From CAYURR01 sp964446745 (GTDB lineage: Bacteria > Bacillota > Clostridia > Lachnospirales > WQUN01), in the NCBI GenBank assembly GCA_964446745.1, contig CAYURR010000001.1, forward strand, positions 1-64,000: a DNA stretch of 64,000 nucleotides, given 5' to 3'. The position numbers and the translations under genes were made by a program. Positions 18,401 to 26,915 of this stretch are shown here, piece after piece. Positions within the stretch are counted from its first letter, which is position 1. Each line of letters starts with the position of its first letter. The notes beneath the pieces were generated by a model. It saw nothing but the letters and a program-made list of their open reading frames with translations, was not told the origin of the DNA and did not search any database.

Positions 18401-20502
18401 TTAACGCTATACAATATCTCGGCGTATGTGGGCAAGCCCCAGTGCCGTTTGGCGACCATCGTTTCAAGCTCGTCTATCGTGAGTCGAAGCTCGGTCATTG
18501 CTCTAAAGACGGCATTTCGGTAATACGCAGCCAAGCTCAGGCTGTCCGAGATAGTCTTTACGTTCAACACCACGGATTCAAGTTCGTCCAGCTTTTTATA
18601 TAGGCATGCGGTTAATGCGGAGAGCCTCTTTACTAAAGTTTCTTCAGGCTCTGGTTCTATACCGCATGCCTTTTTTCCGTTTAGTAGGGCTACAAGCTCT
18701 GATTGATAAGCGATAGAGGACGGCAATATCTCCTTCTTTACAAGGTCGATCATGGTCAGGGCCTCGATATGAACGGTCTTGCAATAGCCCTCAAGCAGTA
18801 TCTCATATCTTGAATGCATCTCAGTTTCGGTAAACACATGATGCCTCTCGAACACCGTCACATTCTTTGGTGCTATGAACGTAGGCAGAGCATCCACCGT
18901 AGTCTTTAGATTCAACAGCCCTCTCTTTTCCGCTTCCACTACCCATTCATCAGAATAGTTGTTGCCGTTAAATATGATACGTTTATGCTGCTTGATCGTT
19001 TTCTTTATCAATGCAGCAAGCTCCGTCTTAAAGTCTGTGCCTTTTTCGAGAATATCTGCAAACTGACTCAGCACCTCTGCGACGATCGTGTTTAACACGA
19101 TGTTGGGTCCCGCTATCGAAAAAGTTGAGCCGAGCATACGAAACTCAAACTTATTACCCGTAAATGCAAATGGTGAGGTGCGGTTGCGGTCAGTCGTATC
19201 CTTCGGGAAATGAGGCAGAACAGTAGCCCCGATCTCCATCTGGAGCCTTTCCTTGTCTACATAGTCCGCATCGGTCTCGATGGCCTCCAATATCTCCGTC
19301 AGCTCATCACCCAAAAACATCGACACGATAGCCGGAGGTGCTTCATTCGCGCCGAGCCTGTGATCGTTCCCCGCGCTCGCGACCGACACCCTCAGCAGAT
19401 CCTGATAATCATCTACAGCCTTTATGACAGCCGTCAGAAACAGCAGAAACTGCGCGTTCTCAAACGGGGTATCGCCGGGCTCCAATAGATTCGCGCCTGT
19501 GTCTGTAGAGATAGACCAGTTGTTATGCTTGCCGCTGCCGTTTACACCCGCGAACGGCTTTTCGTGCAGTAGACATGCCAATCCGTGTTTGTTTGCAATG
19601 CTTTTCATCAGCTCCATCGTGAGCTGGTTATGATCTGTAGCGATATTGGTCGTGGTAAAGATCGGCGCGAGCTCATGCTGTGCGGGCGCGACCTCGTTAT
19701 GCTTTGTTTTCGCAAGTATTCCGAGCTTCCAGAGTTCTTTCTCGAGCTCCTTCATAAAGGCCGATACCCTCGGCTTTAAGCTGCCGAAATAGTGATCCTC
19801 TAGCTCCTGTCCCTTCGGCGGTCTCGCTCCGAATAACGTCCTGCCGCAGTTAACGAGGTCGGGTCGTTTCAGATATACCTCTTTATCTATCAGGAAATAC
19901 TCCTGCTCGGGGCCGACCGTTGTGATCACGCGCTTTGCCGTGGTGTTACCAAACAGTCTCAATATTCGCATAGCCTGTCTGTCGATCGCCTCCATCGAGC
20001 GCAACAGAGGGGTTTTTTTATCGAGCGCCTCACCGCTGTATGAACAGAATGCGGTGGGTATGCAGAGCGTTCCGTCCTTGATAAACGCGTATGAGGTGGT
20101 GTCCCATACCGTATATCCCCTCGCCTCAAACGTCGCGCGTAATCCGCCTGACGGGAAGCTCGATGCATCGGGTTCGCCGCGCACGAGTTCTTTTCCGGAA
20201 AATTCCATTACGACCTTGCCGCTCCACTCTGAGGATGGGCTACGATCAGGAGAAATAAAGCTGTCGTGCTTTTCAGCTGTAATACCTGTCATCGGCTGGA
20301 ACCAATGCGTATAATGGGTTGCGCCGTTTTCTATAGCCCAGTCCTTCATTACACTCGCCACCACGTTAGCGACATCCAACTCTAAATGCGTCCCCTGCGC
20401 TATGGTTTTCTTCAGAACCTTGTACGTATCCCTCGGCAAGCGCGCTTTCATCACTGCATCGTTGAAAACCCGACTGCCAAATATATTCGGAATGTCCTTC
20501 AT
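18397..20502 (-). CDS. glnN: Glutamine synthetase type III
   Basis: A 701-residue GS III, the large hexamer-forming form that makes glutamine from glutamate, ammonia and ATP in the cytosol. Typical features include [14 protein letters not shown] (catalytic Glu residues), [16 protein letters not shown], and [13 protein letters not shown]. The C-terminal helical part is complete and the length is normal for the family. AGGGGG lies upstream of ATG 20502. Its leader has an ANTAR-type hairpin overlapping a terminator, so expression is probably controlled by antitermination. The same region also encodes a type I GS at 26916. Confidence 0.97.
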   Translation of the reverse strand: MKDIPNIFGSRVFNDAVMKARLPRDTYKVLKKTIAQGTHLELDVANVVASVMKDWAIENGATHYTHWFQPMTGITAEKHDSFISPDRSPSSEWSGKVVMEFSGKELVRGEPDASSFPSGGLRATFEARGYTVWDTTSYAFIKDGTLCIPTAFCSYSGEALDKKTPLLRSMEAIDRQAMRILRLFGNTTAKRVITTVGPEQEYFLIDKEVYLKRPDLVNCGRTLFGARPPKGQELEDHYFGSLKPRVSAFMKELEKELWKLGILAKTKHNEVAPAQHELAPIFTTTNIATDHNQLTMELMKSIANKHGLACLLHEKPFAGVNGSGKHNNWSISTDTGANLLEPGDTPFENAQFLLFLTAVIKAVDDYQDLLRVSVASAGNDHRLGANEAPPAIVSMFLGDELTEILEAIETDADYVDKERLQMEIGATVLPHFPKDTTDRNRTSPFAFTGNKFEFRMLGSTFSIAGPNIVLNTIVAEVLSQFADILEKGTDFKTELAALIKKTIKQHKRIIFNGNNYSDEWVVEAEKRGLLNLKTTVDALPTFIAPKNVTVFERHHVFTETEMHSRYEILLEGYCKTVHIEALTMIDLVKKEILPSSIAYQSELVALLNGKKACGIEPEPEETLVKRLSALTACLYKKLDELESVVLNVKTISDSLSLAAYYRNAVFRAMTELRLTIDELETMVAKRHWGLPTYAEILYSVN

Positions 20503-20519
20503 ACAGATATACCCCCTAC

Positions 20520-20556
20520 AAAAAAATAAGACGCTGCGGACAAGTGTCCACAGCGC
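20520..20556 (-). terminator. Intrinsic terminator in the glnN leader (attenuator)
   Basis: On the minus strand a stem of about 11 bp (GCTGTGGACA pairing with TGTCCGCAGC, one G-U) is followed by CTTATTTTTTT, ending just before the ribosome site AGGGGG and ATG 20502. A terminator between promoter and gene must be bypassed for expression. Its 5' arm shares GCTGT with the ANTAR hairpin at 20550-20565, so the two folds exclude each other. Confidence 0.85.
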
Positions 20557-20565
20557 CTTTGCTGT
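20550..20565 (-). promoter_or_regulatory. ANTAR-type antiterminator hairpin in the glnN leader
   Basis: Minus strand ACAGC-AAAGGC-GCTGT: a 5-bp stem with a six-base loop having A at position 1 and G at position 4, the signature of RNA hairpins bound by ANTAR proteins such as EutV and NasR. The 3' side of the stem is part of the terminator stem at 20520-20556. A second, upstream hairpin normally seen in the two-hairpin motif was not found. Confidence 0.7.
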
Positions 20566-20589
20566 TTATGTTATGAAGGGTAGCATACC

Positions 20590-20620
20590 GTTTTTTATTT
20601 GTCAACCCTATGTGAACCAA
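20590..20620 (-). promoter_or_regulatory. Candidate glnN promoter
   Basis: On the minus strand TTGACA lies about 17 bp before TACCCT, the latter preceded by TGC. The -35 is perfect but the -10 is poor. The predicted transcript would start about 10-15 nt before the ANTAR hairpin. Confidence 0.45.
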
Positions 20621-20646
20621 ACCAATCAAATTCTTAGTAAAATAAC

Positions 20647-20678
20647 TTGACATATTCAACACAATTTTGTAATATAAT
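20647..20678 (+). promoter_or_regulatory. Promoter of the glutamate synthase operon
   Basis: TTGACA (20647-20652), 17-bp spacer, TAATAT (20670-20675); a perfect TATAAT also overlaps at 20673-20678. Transcription would start near 20682, a few bases before the ANTAR hairpin. Confidence 0.75.
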
Positions 20679-20682
20679 TGTT

Positions 20683-20702
20683 GGTGAACAAAGACGTTCA
20701 TC
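20683..20702 (+). promoter_or_regulatory. ANTAR-type antiterminator hairpin in the glutamate synthase operon leader
   Basis: GGTGAAC-AAAGAC-GTTCATC folds as a 7-bp stem (one G-U) with a six-base loop, A at position 1 and G at position 4. The loop is nearly identical to that in the divergent glnN leader (AAAGGC). Its loop and 3' arm form the beginning of the 5' arm of the terminator at 20691-20771, so protein binding here should block termination. The ANTAR protein at 28243 in the same operon is the likely ligand. Confidence 0.75.
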
Positions 20703-20771
20703 AGATAATGCAGAGGCGGCTGTAACCGTTTTCTTCTGTGCGTTACCTGATGAGCGTCTTTTAATTTTTTT
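20691..20771 (+). terminator. Intrinsic terminator in the glutamate synthase operon leader (attenuator)
   Basis: AAGACGTTCATCAG (from 20691) pairs with CTGATGAGCGTCTT (to 20760), extended by TAA and GC pairs to about 21 bp with one mismatch and two G-U pairs. It is followed by TTAATTTTTTT. It ends 12 bp before the ribosome site GGGGAGGG of the first gene, so it is an attenuator and not the end of a preceding gene. Confidence 0.88.
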
Positions 20772-20797
20772 GTAGTAATTATGGGGAGGGTTATGTT

Positions 20798-21889
20798 TTG
20801 AAAGAGGGTCAGGTAAGAATACCGTCCGGCTGTGCAATCTCGGGCATTTTTAACAAATCGGGCGCACGTATGAGCGGAGATCGCATTATCGAGTCTATCG
20901 CCATAATGCATGACCGTTCAAACGGTTTGGGCGGAGGCTTTGCCGCCTATGGCATCTATCCGGAATACAAAGACTACTACGCGTTTCATATATTCTACGA
21001 TAGCACCTCGGCCAAAAGGGAGTGCGAGGATTTCTTGGAGCGGCATTTCGACATCATAAATCTCTCAAAAATACCCACGCGCAAAACCAAAGAGATTACG
21101 GACGAGCCGCTGATCTGGAGATATTTCCTCACACCACTGCCGACAAAGCTGTCTGACAGCCAGCTCGACGAGCGCGAATTTGTAGTCAAATGCGTATTTC
21201 GTGTAAACACTCGCATCGACGGAGCCTATGTCTTTTCAAGCGGTAAGAATATGGGCGTGTTTAAGGCCGTGGGTTTCCCGGAGGATGTCGGGCGTTTTTA
21301 CCGGCTCGAGGACTACGAGGGTTATTGCTTTACGGCTCACGGGCGCTACCCTACAAACACGCCTGGCTGGTGGGGCGGCGCGCATCCGTTTGCGCTGCTG
21401 GATTATTCTGTCGTACACAACGGCGAGATATCATCCTACGACGCGAACAGACGCGCGATAGAGATGTACGGCTACAAATGCACGCTCCAAACAGACACCG
21501 AGGTCATTACATACATCTACGACTATCTTCATCGCAAAAAGGGTCTAACCCCTAACGAGATCGCATCGGTCATAGCCGCGCCGTTTTGGCAGACCATCGG
21601 GCGCATGTCTTCCGAAAAGCGGGAGCTGCACGAATATCTGCGCAATGTATTCTCCGCGCAGCTTATCACAGGACCGTTTTCGATCCTTGTGGGATTTGAC
21701 GGCGGCCTGATGGCATTAAACGATCGATTGAAGCTGCGCAGCATGGTCGTTGGCGAACGCGGAGACATGGTTTATGTCGCGAGCGAGGAGTCGGCCATAC
21801 GTATCATCGAGCCTGAACTGGATCGGGTATGGTCACCTAAGGGCGGCGAGCCGGTGATCATAATGGCGGACGGAGTGGAGGGAAGATAA
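20798..21889 (+). CDS. Glutamate synthase glutaminase domain protein (archaeal-type GltB1)
   Basis: A 363-residue class II glutamine amidotransferase domain as a separate protein. Cys12 in SGCAISGIF is expected to become the N-terminal nucleophile after removal of an 11-residue propeptide. Family motifs include AHGRYPTNTPGWWGGAHPF and VVHNGEISSY. In the standard bacterial enzyme this is the N-terminal part of GltB; here it is followed by separate synthase (21890) and GXGXG (26133) genes, as in archaea and many clostridia. The start is TTG 20798, chosen by GGGGAGGG 7 bp upstream. It touches the next gene (TAA then ATG). Confidence 0.92.
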   Translation: MKEGQVRIPSGCAISGIFNKSGARMSGDRIIESIAIMHDRSNGLGGGFAAYGIYPEYKDYYAFHIFYDSTSAKRECEDFLERHFDIINLSKIPTRKTKEITDEPLIWRYFLTPLPTKLSDSQLDEREFVVKCVFRVNTRIDGAYVFSSGKNMGVFKAVGFPEDVGRFYRLEDYEGYCFTAHGRYPTNTPGWWGGAHPFALLDYSVVHNGEISSYDANRRAIEMYGYKCTLQTDTEVITYIYDYLHRKKGLTPNEIASVIAAPFWQTIGRMSSEKRELHEYLRNVFSAQLITGPFSILVGFDGGLMALNDRLKLRSMVVGERGDMVYVASEESAIRIIEPELDRVWSPKGGEPVIIMADGVEGR

Positions 21890-23395
21890 ATGGCTATAAA
21901 CTTTATATACCCCGATTATGAGGTAGTGCGCAATTATGACCGCTGTATCGGTTGCGGAGCTTGCGAACGCCAGTGCGCAAACAAGGTTCACGCATATGCA
22001 GAGGGCACGAATAAGTTGATCTGCGACGACAGCCTCTGCGTCAATTGTCATCGCTGTGTATCGTTGTGCCCGACGCGGGCGTTAAAGATCGTCAAAAGTG
22101 ATAATACATATAAAGAAAACGCAAACTGGAACGGTAAGACCATCAATGAGCTGTACAGACAGGCCAACAGCGGCGGTGTATTGCTTTCATCGATGGGTAA
22201 TCCCGAGGGTTTCCCTGTTTACTTTGACAAAATACTGATAAACGCATCTCAGGTTACAAACCCGTCTATAGACCCGCTGCGCGAGCCTATGGAAACAAAG
22301 GTGTTCTTGGGCGCAAAGCCGCAGAATATTGTACGCGATAAAAGCAGAAGAATAAAAACAGAACTGCCGCCGCATCTGACACTGTCGATGCCCGTTATGT
22401 TCAGCGCAATGAGCTACGGCTCGATCAGCTACAACGCACATGAGAGCCTGGCGCGTGCCGCCGAGGAGCTTGGGATACTCTACAACACCGGTGAGGGTGG
22501 ACTCCATGAGGATTTTTACAGATACGGTAGTAATACCATCGTTCAGGTAGCCTCGGGACGCTTCGGCGTACACAAGGACTACCTAAACAGCGGCGCCGCC
22601 ATAGAGATAAAGATCGGACAGGGCGCAAAGCCCGGCATCGGCGGACATCTGCCGGGCGCCAAGATCGTGGGCGATATATCGAGAACACGTATGATACCAG
22701 AGGGTTCGGATGCGATTTCCCCTGCCCCGCATCACGATATCTATTCGATAGAGGATTTGCGACAGCTTGTGTATTCTTTGAAAGAGGCTACTGATTACAA
22801 AAAGCCCGTCATCGTAAAGATTGCGGCCGTGCACAACATCACGGCGATCGCAAGCGGTATAGCACGAAGCGGCGCGGACATCATAGCCATAGACGGATTT
22901 AGGGGAGGCACAGGCGCGGCACCTACACGGATACGCGACAATGTGGGCATCCCGATAGAGCTCGCACTGGCCGGCGTTGACAAGCGTCTCAGGGACGAGG
23001 GCATCAGGGACAATGTGAGCCTGGTCGTAGGCGGTAGCATTCGATCAAGTGCAGACATCGTAAAGGCCATCGCACTCGGAGCTGACTGCGTTTATATAGG
23101 GTCCGCTGCGCTTTTGGCATTGGGCTGTCATCTATGCCGCAGCTGTCATGGCGGCAAATGCAATTGGGGCATAGCGACACAGATACCGGAGCTGACCAAG
23201 CGGTTAAATCCGGATATCGGATACAAAAGGCTCGTAAATCTACTGACTGCATGGGAGCATGAGATAAAGGAAATGATGGGCGGTATGGGCATCAACTCCA
23301 TCGAGAGCCTGAGGGGTAATAGACTCATGCTCAGGGGTGTCGGGCTCAACGAAAAGGAACTCGAGATATTAGGTATCAAGCACGCGGGGGAATAA
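21890..23395 (+). CDS. Glutamate synthase FMN/iron-sulfur synthase subunit (archaeal-type GltB2)
   Basis: A 501-residue protein that condenses ammonia with 2-oxoglutarate to glutamate. Residues 20-70 hold two 4Fe-4S ferredoxin motifs (CIGCGACERQC and CVNCHRCVSLCP). Residues about 150-490 form the FMN-binding TIM barrel (PGIGGHLPGAKI, GFRGGTGAAPT, GGSIRSSADIVKA) with the cluster-binding CHLCRSCHGGKC. The barrel is fed ammonia by the separate glutaminase encoded just upstream. No NAD(P)H-binding small subunit is in the window, so ferredoxin or an unlinked GltD-like protein is the probable electron donor. Confidence 0.93.
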   Translation: MAINFIYPDYEVVRNYDRCIGCGACERQCANKVHAYAEGTNKLICDDSLCVNCHRCVSLCPTRALKIVKSDNTYKENANWNGKTINELYRQANSGGVLLSSMGNPEGFPVYFDKILINASQVTNPSIDPLREPMETKVFLGAKPQNIVRDKSRRIKTELPPHLTLSMPVMFSAMSYGSISYNAHESLARAAEELGILYNTGEGGLHEDFYRYGSNTIVQVASGRFGVHKDYLNSGAAIEIKIGQGAKPGIGGHLPGAKIVGDISRTRMIPEGSDAISPAPHHDIYSIEDLRQLVYSLKEATDYKKPVIVKIAAVHNITAIASGIARSGADIIAIDGFRGGTGAAPTRIRDNVGIPIELALAGVDKRLRDEGIRDNVSLVVGGSIRSSADIVKAIALGADCVYIGSAALLALGCHLCRSCHGGKCNWGIATQIPELTKRLNPDIGYKRLVNLLTAWEHEIKEMMGGMGINSIESLRGNRLMLRGVGLNEKELEILGIKHAGE

Positions 23396-23419
23396 GGTCA
23401 ATCCGTGAGGAGGCAATAT

Positions 23420-24847
23420 ATGTCTGACAGATACGAAAATCCATTATGCAAGCGATATGCAAGCACCGATATGCAGTTTATTTTTTCAGATAACAGTAAG
23501 TTTACGACATGGCGCAGGCTGTGGGTAGCGTTGGCCGAAAGCCAACGTGAATTGGGCCTTGATATCACCGATGATCAGATAGACGAGATGAAGGCACATA
23601 TCGATGATATCGACTATGAAATGGCAAACAAAAAAGAGAGAGAAGTCAGGCACGATGTAATGGCACATGTTCTGACCTATGGCGAGCAATGTCCAAAGGC
23701 CAAGCCCATTATCCATCTAGGGGCAACCTCGTGCTATGTCGGGGATAACACGGACATTATCCTTATGAGATCGGCTTTGGTATTAATCAAGAAATTGCTC
23801 GTAAACACGATCGACAGGTTATGGGCATTCGCTGACAAATATAAATCATTGCCCTGCCTCGCCTACACACATTTCCAGGCCGCGCAGCCCACTACGGTCG
23901 GCAAACGGGCTACATTATGGCTTCAGGATCTGCTGACGGACCTCGATCAGCTCGATTTTACCTTGGGTACCCTGAGGCTGCTCGGCTGCAAGGGTACGAC
24001 CGGAACGGGCGCGAGCTTCCTGTCATTGTTTAACGGCGACCACAGCAAGGTTATTTCACTTGAAAAAAAGATCGCCGAGAAGATGGGCTTTGAAAGTGTC
24101 TATCCCGTGTCGGGACAAACGTATTCGCGTAAGGTCGACTACTATATCCTGTCGGTTCTCTCCGGTATCGCTCAAAGCGCGTATAAGTTTTCAAATGACC
24201 TGCGCCTACTCTCCCATCTAAAGGAGTTTGACGAACCGTTTGAGGATAAGCAGATAGGTTCGTCGGCCATGGCATATAAACGCAACCCGATGAGAAGCGA
24301 GCGTATAGCGTCTCTTGCACGATATGTAACGGTGAATGCATTAAACCCCGCACTAACCGCATCCGCGCAATGGTTTGAACGCACACTCGACGACTCGGCC
24401 AACAAACGTATATCGGTCCCTGAGGCCTTTCTCGCTGTGGACGCGATATTGTCGCTGTATATAAACATCATAAGCGGAGTGTCGGTATATCCGAAAATAA
24501 TCCAGCGGCATTTGAATGAAGAGCTGCCGTTTATGGCAACAGAAAATATCCTAATGTACTGCGTTAAAAACGGCGGTGACAGACAGGAGCTTCACGAGAG
24601 GATACGACTGCACTCTGTCGACGCGGCAAAGGAAATCAAATTGAACGGTGGCGACAATGATTTGATCAGCCGCATTTTAAACGATGCAGCATTTGGTTTA
24701 ACAGAAGATGAGGTGAACAACATCATGTCGGTCAAGAACTTCATAGGCCGCGCAGAGGAGCAGACAGAGGAATTTTTAAGTGATGTGAAGTCTGTGCTGG
24801 CATTAAACAAGGGGTTATTGGGGCATAGTGTTAGTATCACAGTTTAG
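23420..24847 (+). CDS. purB: Adenylosuccinate lyase
   Basis: A 475-residue fumarase/aspartase-superfamily enzyme acting twice in purine synthesis (SAICAR and adenylosuccinate cleavage). The signature GSSAMAYKRNPMRSERI is intact, as are HLGATSCYVGDNTD and TCH-like AYTHFQAAQPTT. It is longer than the 430-residue Bacillus form and closer to the eukaryote-like group. Start ATG 23420 is preferred over the in-frame GTG 23405 because GAGGAGG precedes it. It is inserted between parts of glutamate synthase, with purA 11 bp downstream. Confidence 0.95.
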   Translation: MSDRYENPLCKRYASTDMQFIFSDNSKFTTWRRLWVALAESQRELGLDITDDQIDEMKAHIDDIDYEMANKKEREVRHDVMAHVLTYGEQCPKAKPIIHLGATSCYVGDNTDIILMRSALVLIKKLLVNTIDRLWAFADKYKSLPCLAYTHFQAAQPTTVGKRATLWLQDLLTDLDQLDFTLGTLRLLGCKGTTGTGASFLSLFNGDHSKVISLEKKIAEKMGFESVYPVSGQTYSRKVDYYILSVLSGIAQSAYKFSNDLRLLSHLKEFDEPFEDKQIGSSAMAYKRNPMRSERIASLARYVTVNALNPALTASAQWFERTLDDSANKRISVPEAFLAVDAILSLYINIISGVSVYPKIIQRHLNEELPFMATENILMYCVKNGGDRQELHERIRLHSVDAAKEIKLNGGDNDLISRILNDAAFGLTEDEVNNIMSVKNFIGRAEEQTEEFLSDVKSVLALNKGLLGHSVSITV

Positions 24848-24858
24848 GAGGCGTTTAT

Positions 24859-26136
24859 ATGCTTACGGCAATAGTCGGTATCAATTGGGGTGACGAGGGT
24901 AAGGGCCGCATGGTTGATTTGCTGTCATCGGATTACGATGTGATCTGCCGCTACCAGGGCGGAAACAACGCGGGCCATACGGTAATAAACGAAAAGGGTA
25001 AATTTATATTGAACCTGCTGCCATCGGGCATACTGCGTGACACAACTGTAAATGTCATGGGTAACGGCATGGTCATAGATATAGAGCATCTATGCGGCGA
25101 AATAAAATCGCTCATATCTCAAGGGGTGAGCATTACCCCAAAAAATCTTAAGATAAGCGACAAAGCCATCATCTGTATGCCCTATCATAAAATGCAAGAC
25201 AATCTCGAGGAAGACAGACTGGGTGACAAGAAATTCGGTTCAACCCGTCGCGGTATCGCACCTGTCTATGCGGACAAATACATGAAAAAGGGTATTCGCA
25301 TGGGAGACTTGCTCTCTACGGTCTCACTAAAGGATAAACTCGGCGACATCATCGAATGGAAGAATATAACCTTAGGCGGATACGGGAACCTGTCCGAGCT
25401 GCCTACACCCGACAACATCATCAGCTGGCTCACGCAATACGGTAACGAGCTTGCGGCATTTATCACCGATACAACGGATTATCTGCACGAAGCCATAAAG
25501 GATAACAAGCGCATCATGTTCGAAGCGCAGCTCGGAGCCTTGAGAGACATAGACTTCGGGATATACCCGTATACATCCTCGTCCTCGACTATCGCCGCAT
25601 ACGCGCCTATCGGCTCGGGCATACCGGGCGTTCGCCTCGACAAAACCATCGGCATTATGAAGGCTTATTCAAGCTGTGTCGGTGAGGGTCCGTTTACCGC
25701 CGAGCTCTTCGGTGACGACGGAGCGGCGCTGCGTGAGGCCGGTGCGGAATACGGTGCAGCGACCGGCAGACCGCGCAGGGTCGGAGGCTTTGATGTGGTC
25801 GCATCGGTTTATGGGGTAAAGGTGCAGGGGGCGGACGAACTCGCGCTCACAAAGCTCGACGTACTCTCATTCCTTGATAAGATCCCCGTTTGCGTCGCAT
25901 ATGATATTGACGGCAAGCGAACCACCGCATTCCCAACCGGAGACAGACTCTCAAGAGCAAAGCCCGTGTATGAATACCTCGAGGGTTTTAATGCGGACAT
26001 ATCGCGCTGCAGGAAACCGGAAGATTTACCGAAGGCTGCGCTGTCATATATCCGCTATATCGAAGACGCCGTGGGCTGCCCGATCAAATATGTTTCGGTC
26101 GGTGCACAGCGAGAGGATTATATTGTGATGGGGTGA
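24859..26136 (+). CDS. purA: Adenylosuccinate synthetase
   Basis: A 425-residue GTP-dependent enzyme that makes adenylosuccinate from IMP and aspartate. The P-loop-like GINWGDEGKGRMVD, the HTV motif NAGHTVI, GSTRRGIAPVYADK and TGRPRRVGGFD are all present. GGAGG precedes ATG 24859. Its TGA stop overlaps the GTG start of the GXGXG gene (GTGA). Together with purB directly upstream it supplies AMP from IMP; both steps depend on aspartate nitrogen, which fits the nitrogen theme of the operon. Confidence 0.96.
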   Translation: MLTAIVGINWGDEGKGRMVDLLSSDYDVICRYQGGNNAGHTVINEKGKFILNLLPSGILRDTTVNVMGNGMVIDIEHLCGEIKSLISQGVSITPKNLKISDKAIICMPYHKMQDNLEEDRLGDKKFGSTRRGIAPVYADKYMKKGIRMGDLLSTVSLKDKLGDIIEWKNITLGGYGNLSELPTPDNIISWLTQYGNELAAFITDTTDYLHEAIKDNKRIMFEAQLGALRDIDFGIYPYTSSSSTIAAYAPIGSGIPGVRLDKTIGIMKAYSSCVGEGPFTAELFGDDGAALREAGAEYGAATGRPRRVGGFDVVASVYGVKVQGADELALTKLDVLSFLDKIPVCVAYDIDGKRTTAFPTGDRLSRAKPVYEYLEGFNADISRCRKPEDLPKAALSYIRYIEDAVGCPIKYVSVGAQREDYIVMG

Positions 26137-26903
26137 ACGATGTGAATAGCAAACAAATCAGGTTTGACGCTACAAACCTGGATTATAGGACATTAAACGA
26201 TCAGATAAAGGCCGCAGAAACAGATGTCTTGATAGACAACTGCTACGGCCAGCGGTTTATAGGAGCGGGTTTTAATGCTGCAAGTAACGGCGGCAAAAAC
26301 ATCACGATAAACGGCACGCCCGGAAACGCGTTAGGCGCGTATCTGAACGGGGCTGTGATAACTGTAAACGGAAATGTACAGGATGCCGTCGGTGATACGA
26401 TGAACGATGGCACCATTATTATAAACGGTAATGCCGGTGACGCGCTGGGATATGCTATGCGTGGCGGCAAGATATTTGTCCGCGGCAACGCGGGATACCG
26501 TACGGGTATACACATGAAGGAATACAAGCCTACAGACGGCTCCGAAAAGCGTCCCGTGATCGTCGTAGGAGGCAAGGTCGGCAGCTTTTTGGGCGAGTAT
26601 CTGGCCGGAGGGATCATAGTGGTCTTGGGACTTGACTGTGACGGTGTACCGGTCGGTAACTTTACGGGTACGGGCATGCACGGCGGGGCTATATTTATCC
26701 GCTGTGACGGCGAGTTGCCTAGCCTGCCGGCTCAGGTTACAGCGGAGATAGCGAGTGAGAGCGACATGCTGGAGATCGAACCCCTATTAAGCGAATACGC
26801 CGACAGCCTAAGTATGAACCTCGATGAGCTGCTGTCAGGACAGTTCTATAAATTAAAAGCCAATGCGAAAAACCCATACAAACAGCTGTATACAGCAAAT
26901 TGA
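26133..26903 (+). CDS. Glutamate synthase GXGXG domain protein (archaeal-type GltB3)
   Basis: A 256-residue protein made of the parallel beta-helix domain that forms the C-terminal part of standard GltB. The repeating pattern GNALGAYLNGAVITVNG, GDTMNDGTIIINGNAGDALG and MRGGKIFVRGNAGYRTG is clear. It probably structures the ammonia channel complex with the proteins at 20798 and 21890. The start is GTG 26133, overlapping the purA stop; an alternative GTG at 26142 has better spacing from GGGG. The gene is separated from its partners by purB and purA. Confidence 0.88.
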   Translation: MNDVNSKQIRFDATNLDYRTLNDQIKAAETDVLIDNCYGQRFIGAGFNAASNGGKNITINGTPGNALGAYLNGAVITVNGNVQDAVGDTMNDGTIIINGNAGDALGYAMRGGKIFVRGNAGYRTGIHMKEYKPTDGSEKRPVIVVGGKVGSFLGEYLAGGIIVVLGLDCDGVPVGNFTGTGMHGGAIFIRCDGELPSLPAQVTAEIASESDMLEIEPLLSEYADSLSMNLDELLSGQFYKLKANAKNPYKQLYTAN

Positions 26904-26915
26904 GGAGTAGATGGC

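Noticed and set aside
20640..20685. A first (P1) ANTAR hairpin upstream of the one found
   Set aside because: No stem with a six-base loop having A1 and G4 is present before the hairpin in either leader.
20691..20711. CGTTCATC in the leader resembling the glnA glutamine riboswitch core
   Set aside because: The remaining conserved elements of that motif are absent and the bases are explained by the ANTAR hairpin and the terminator arm.
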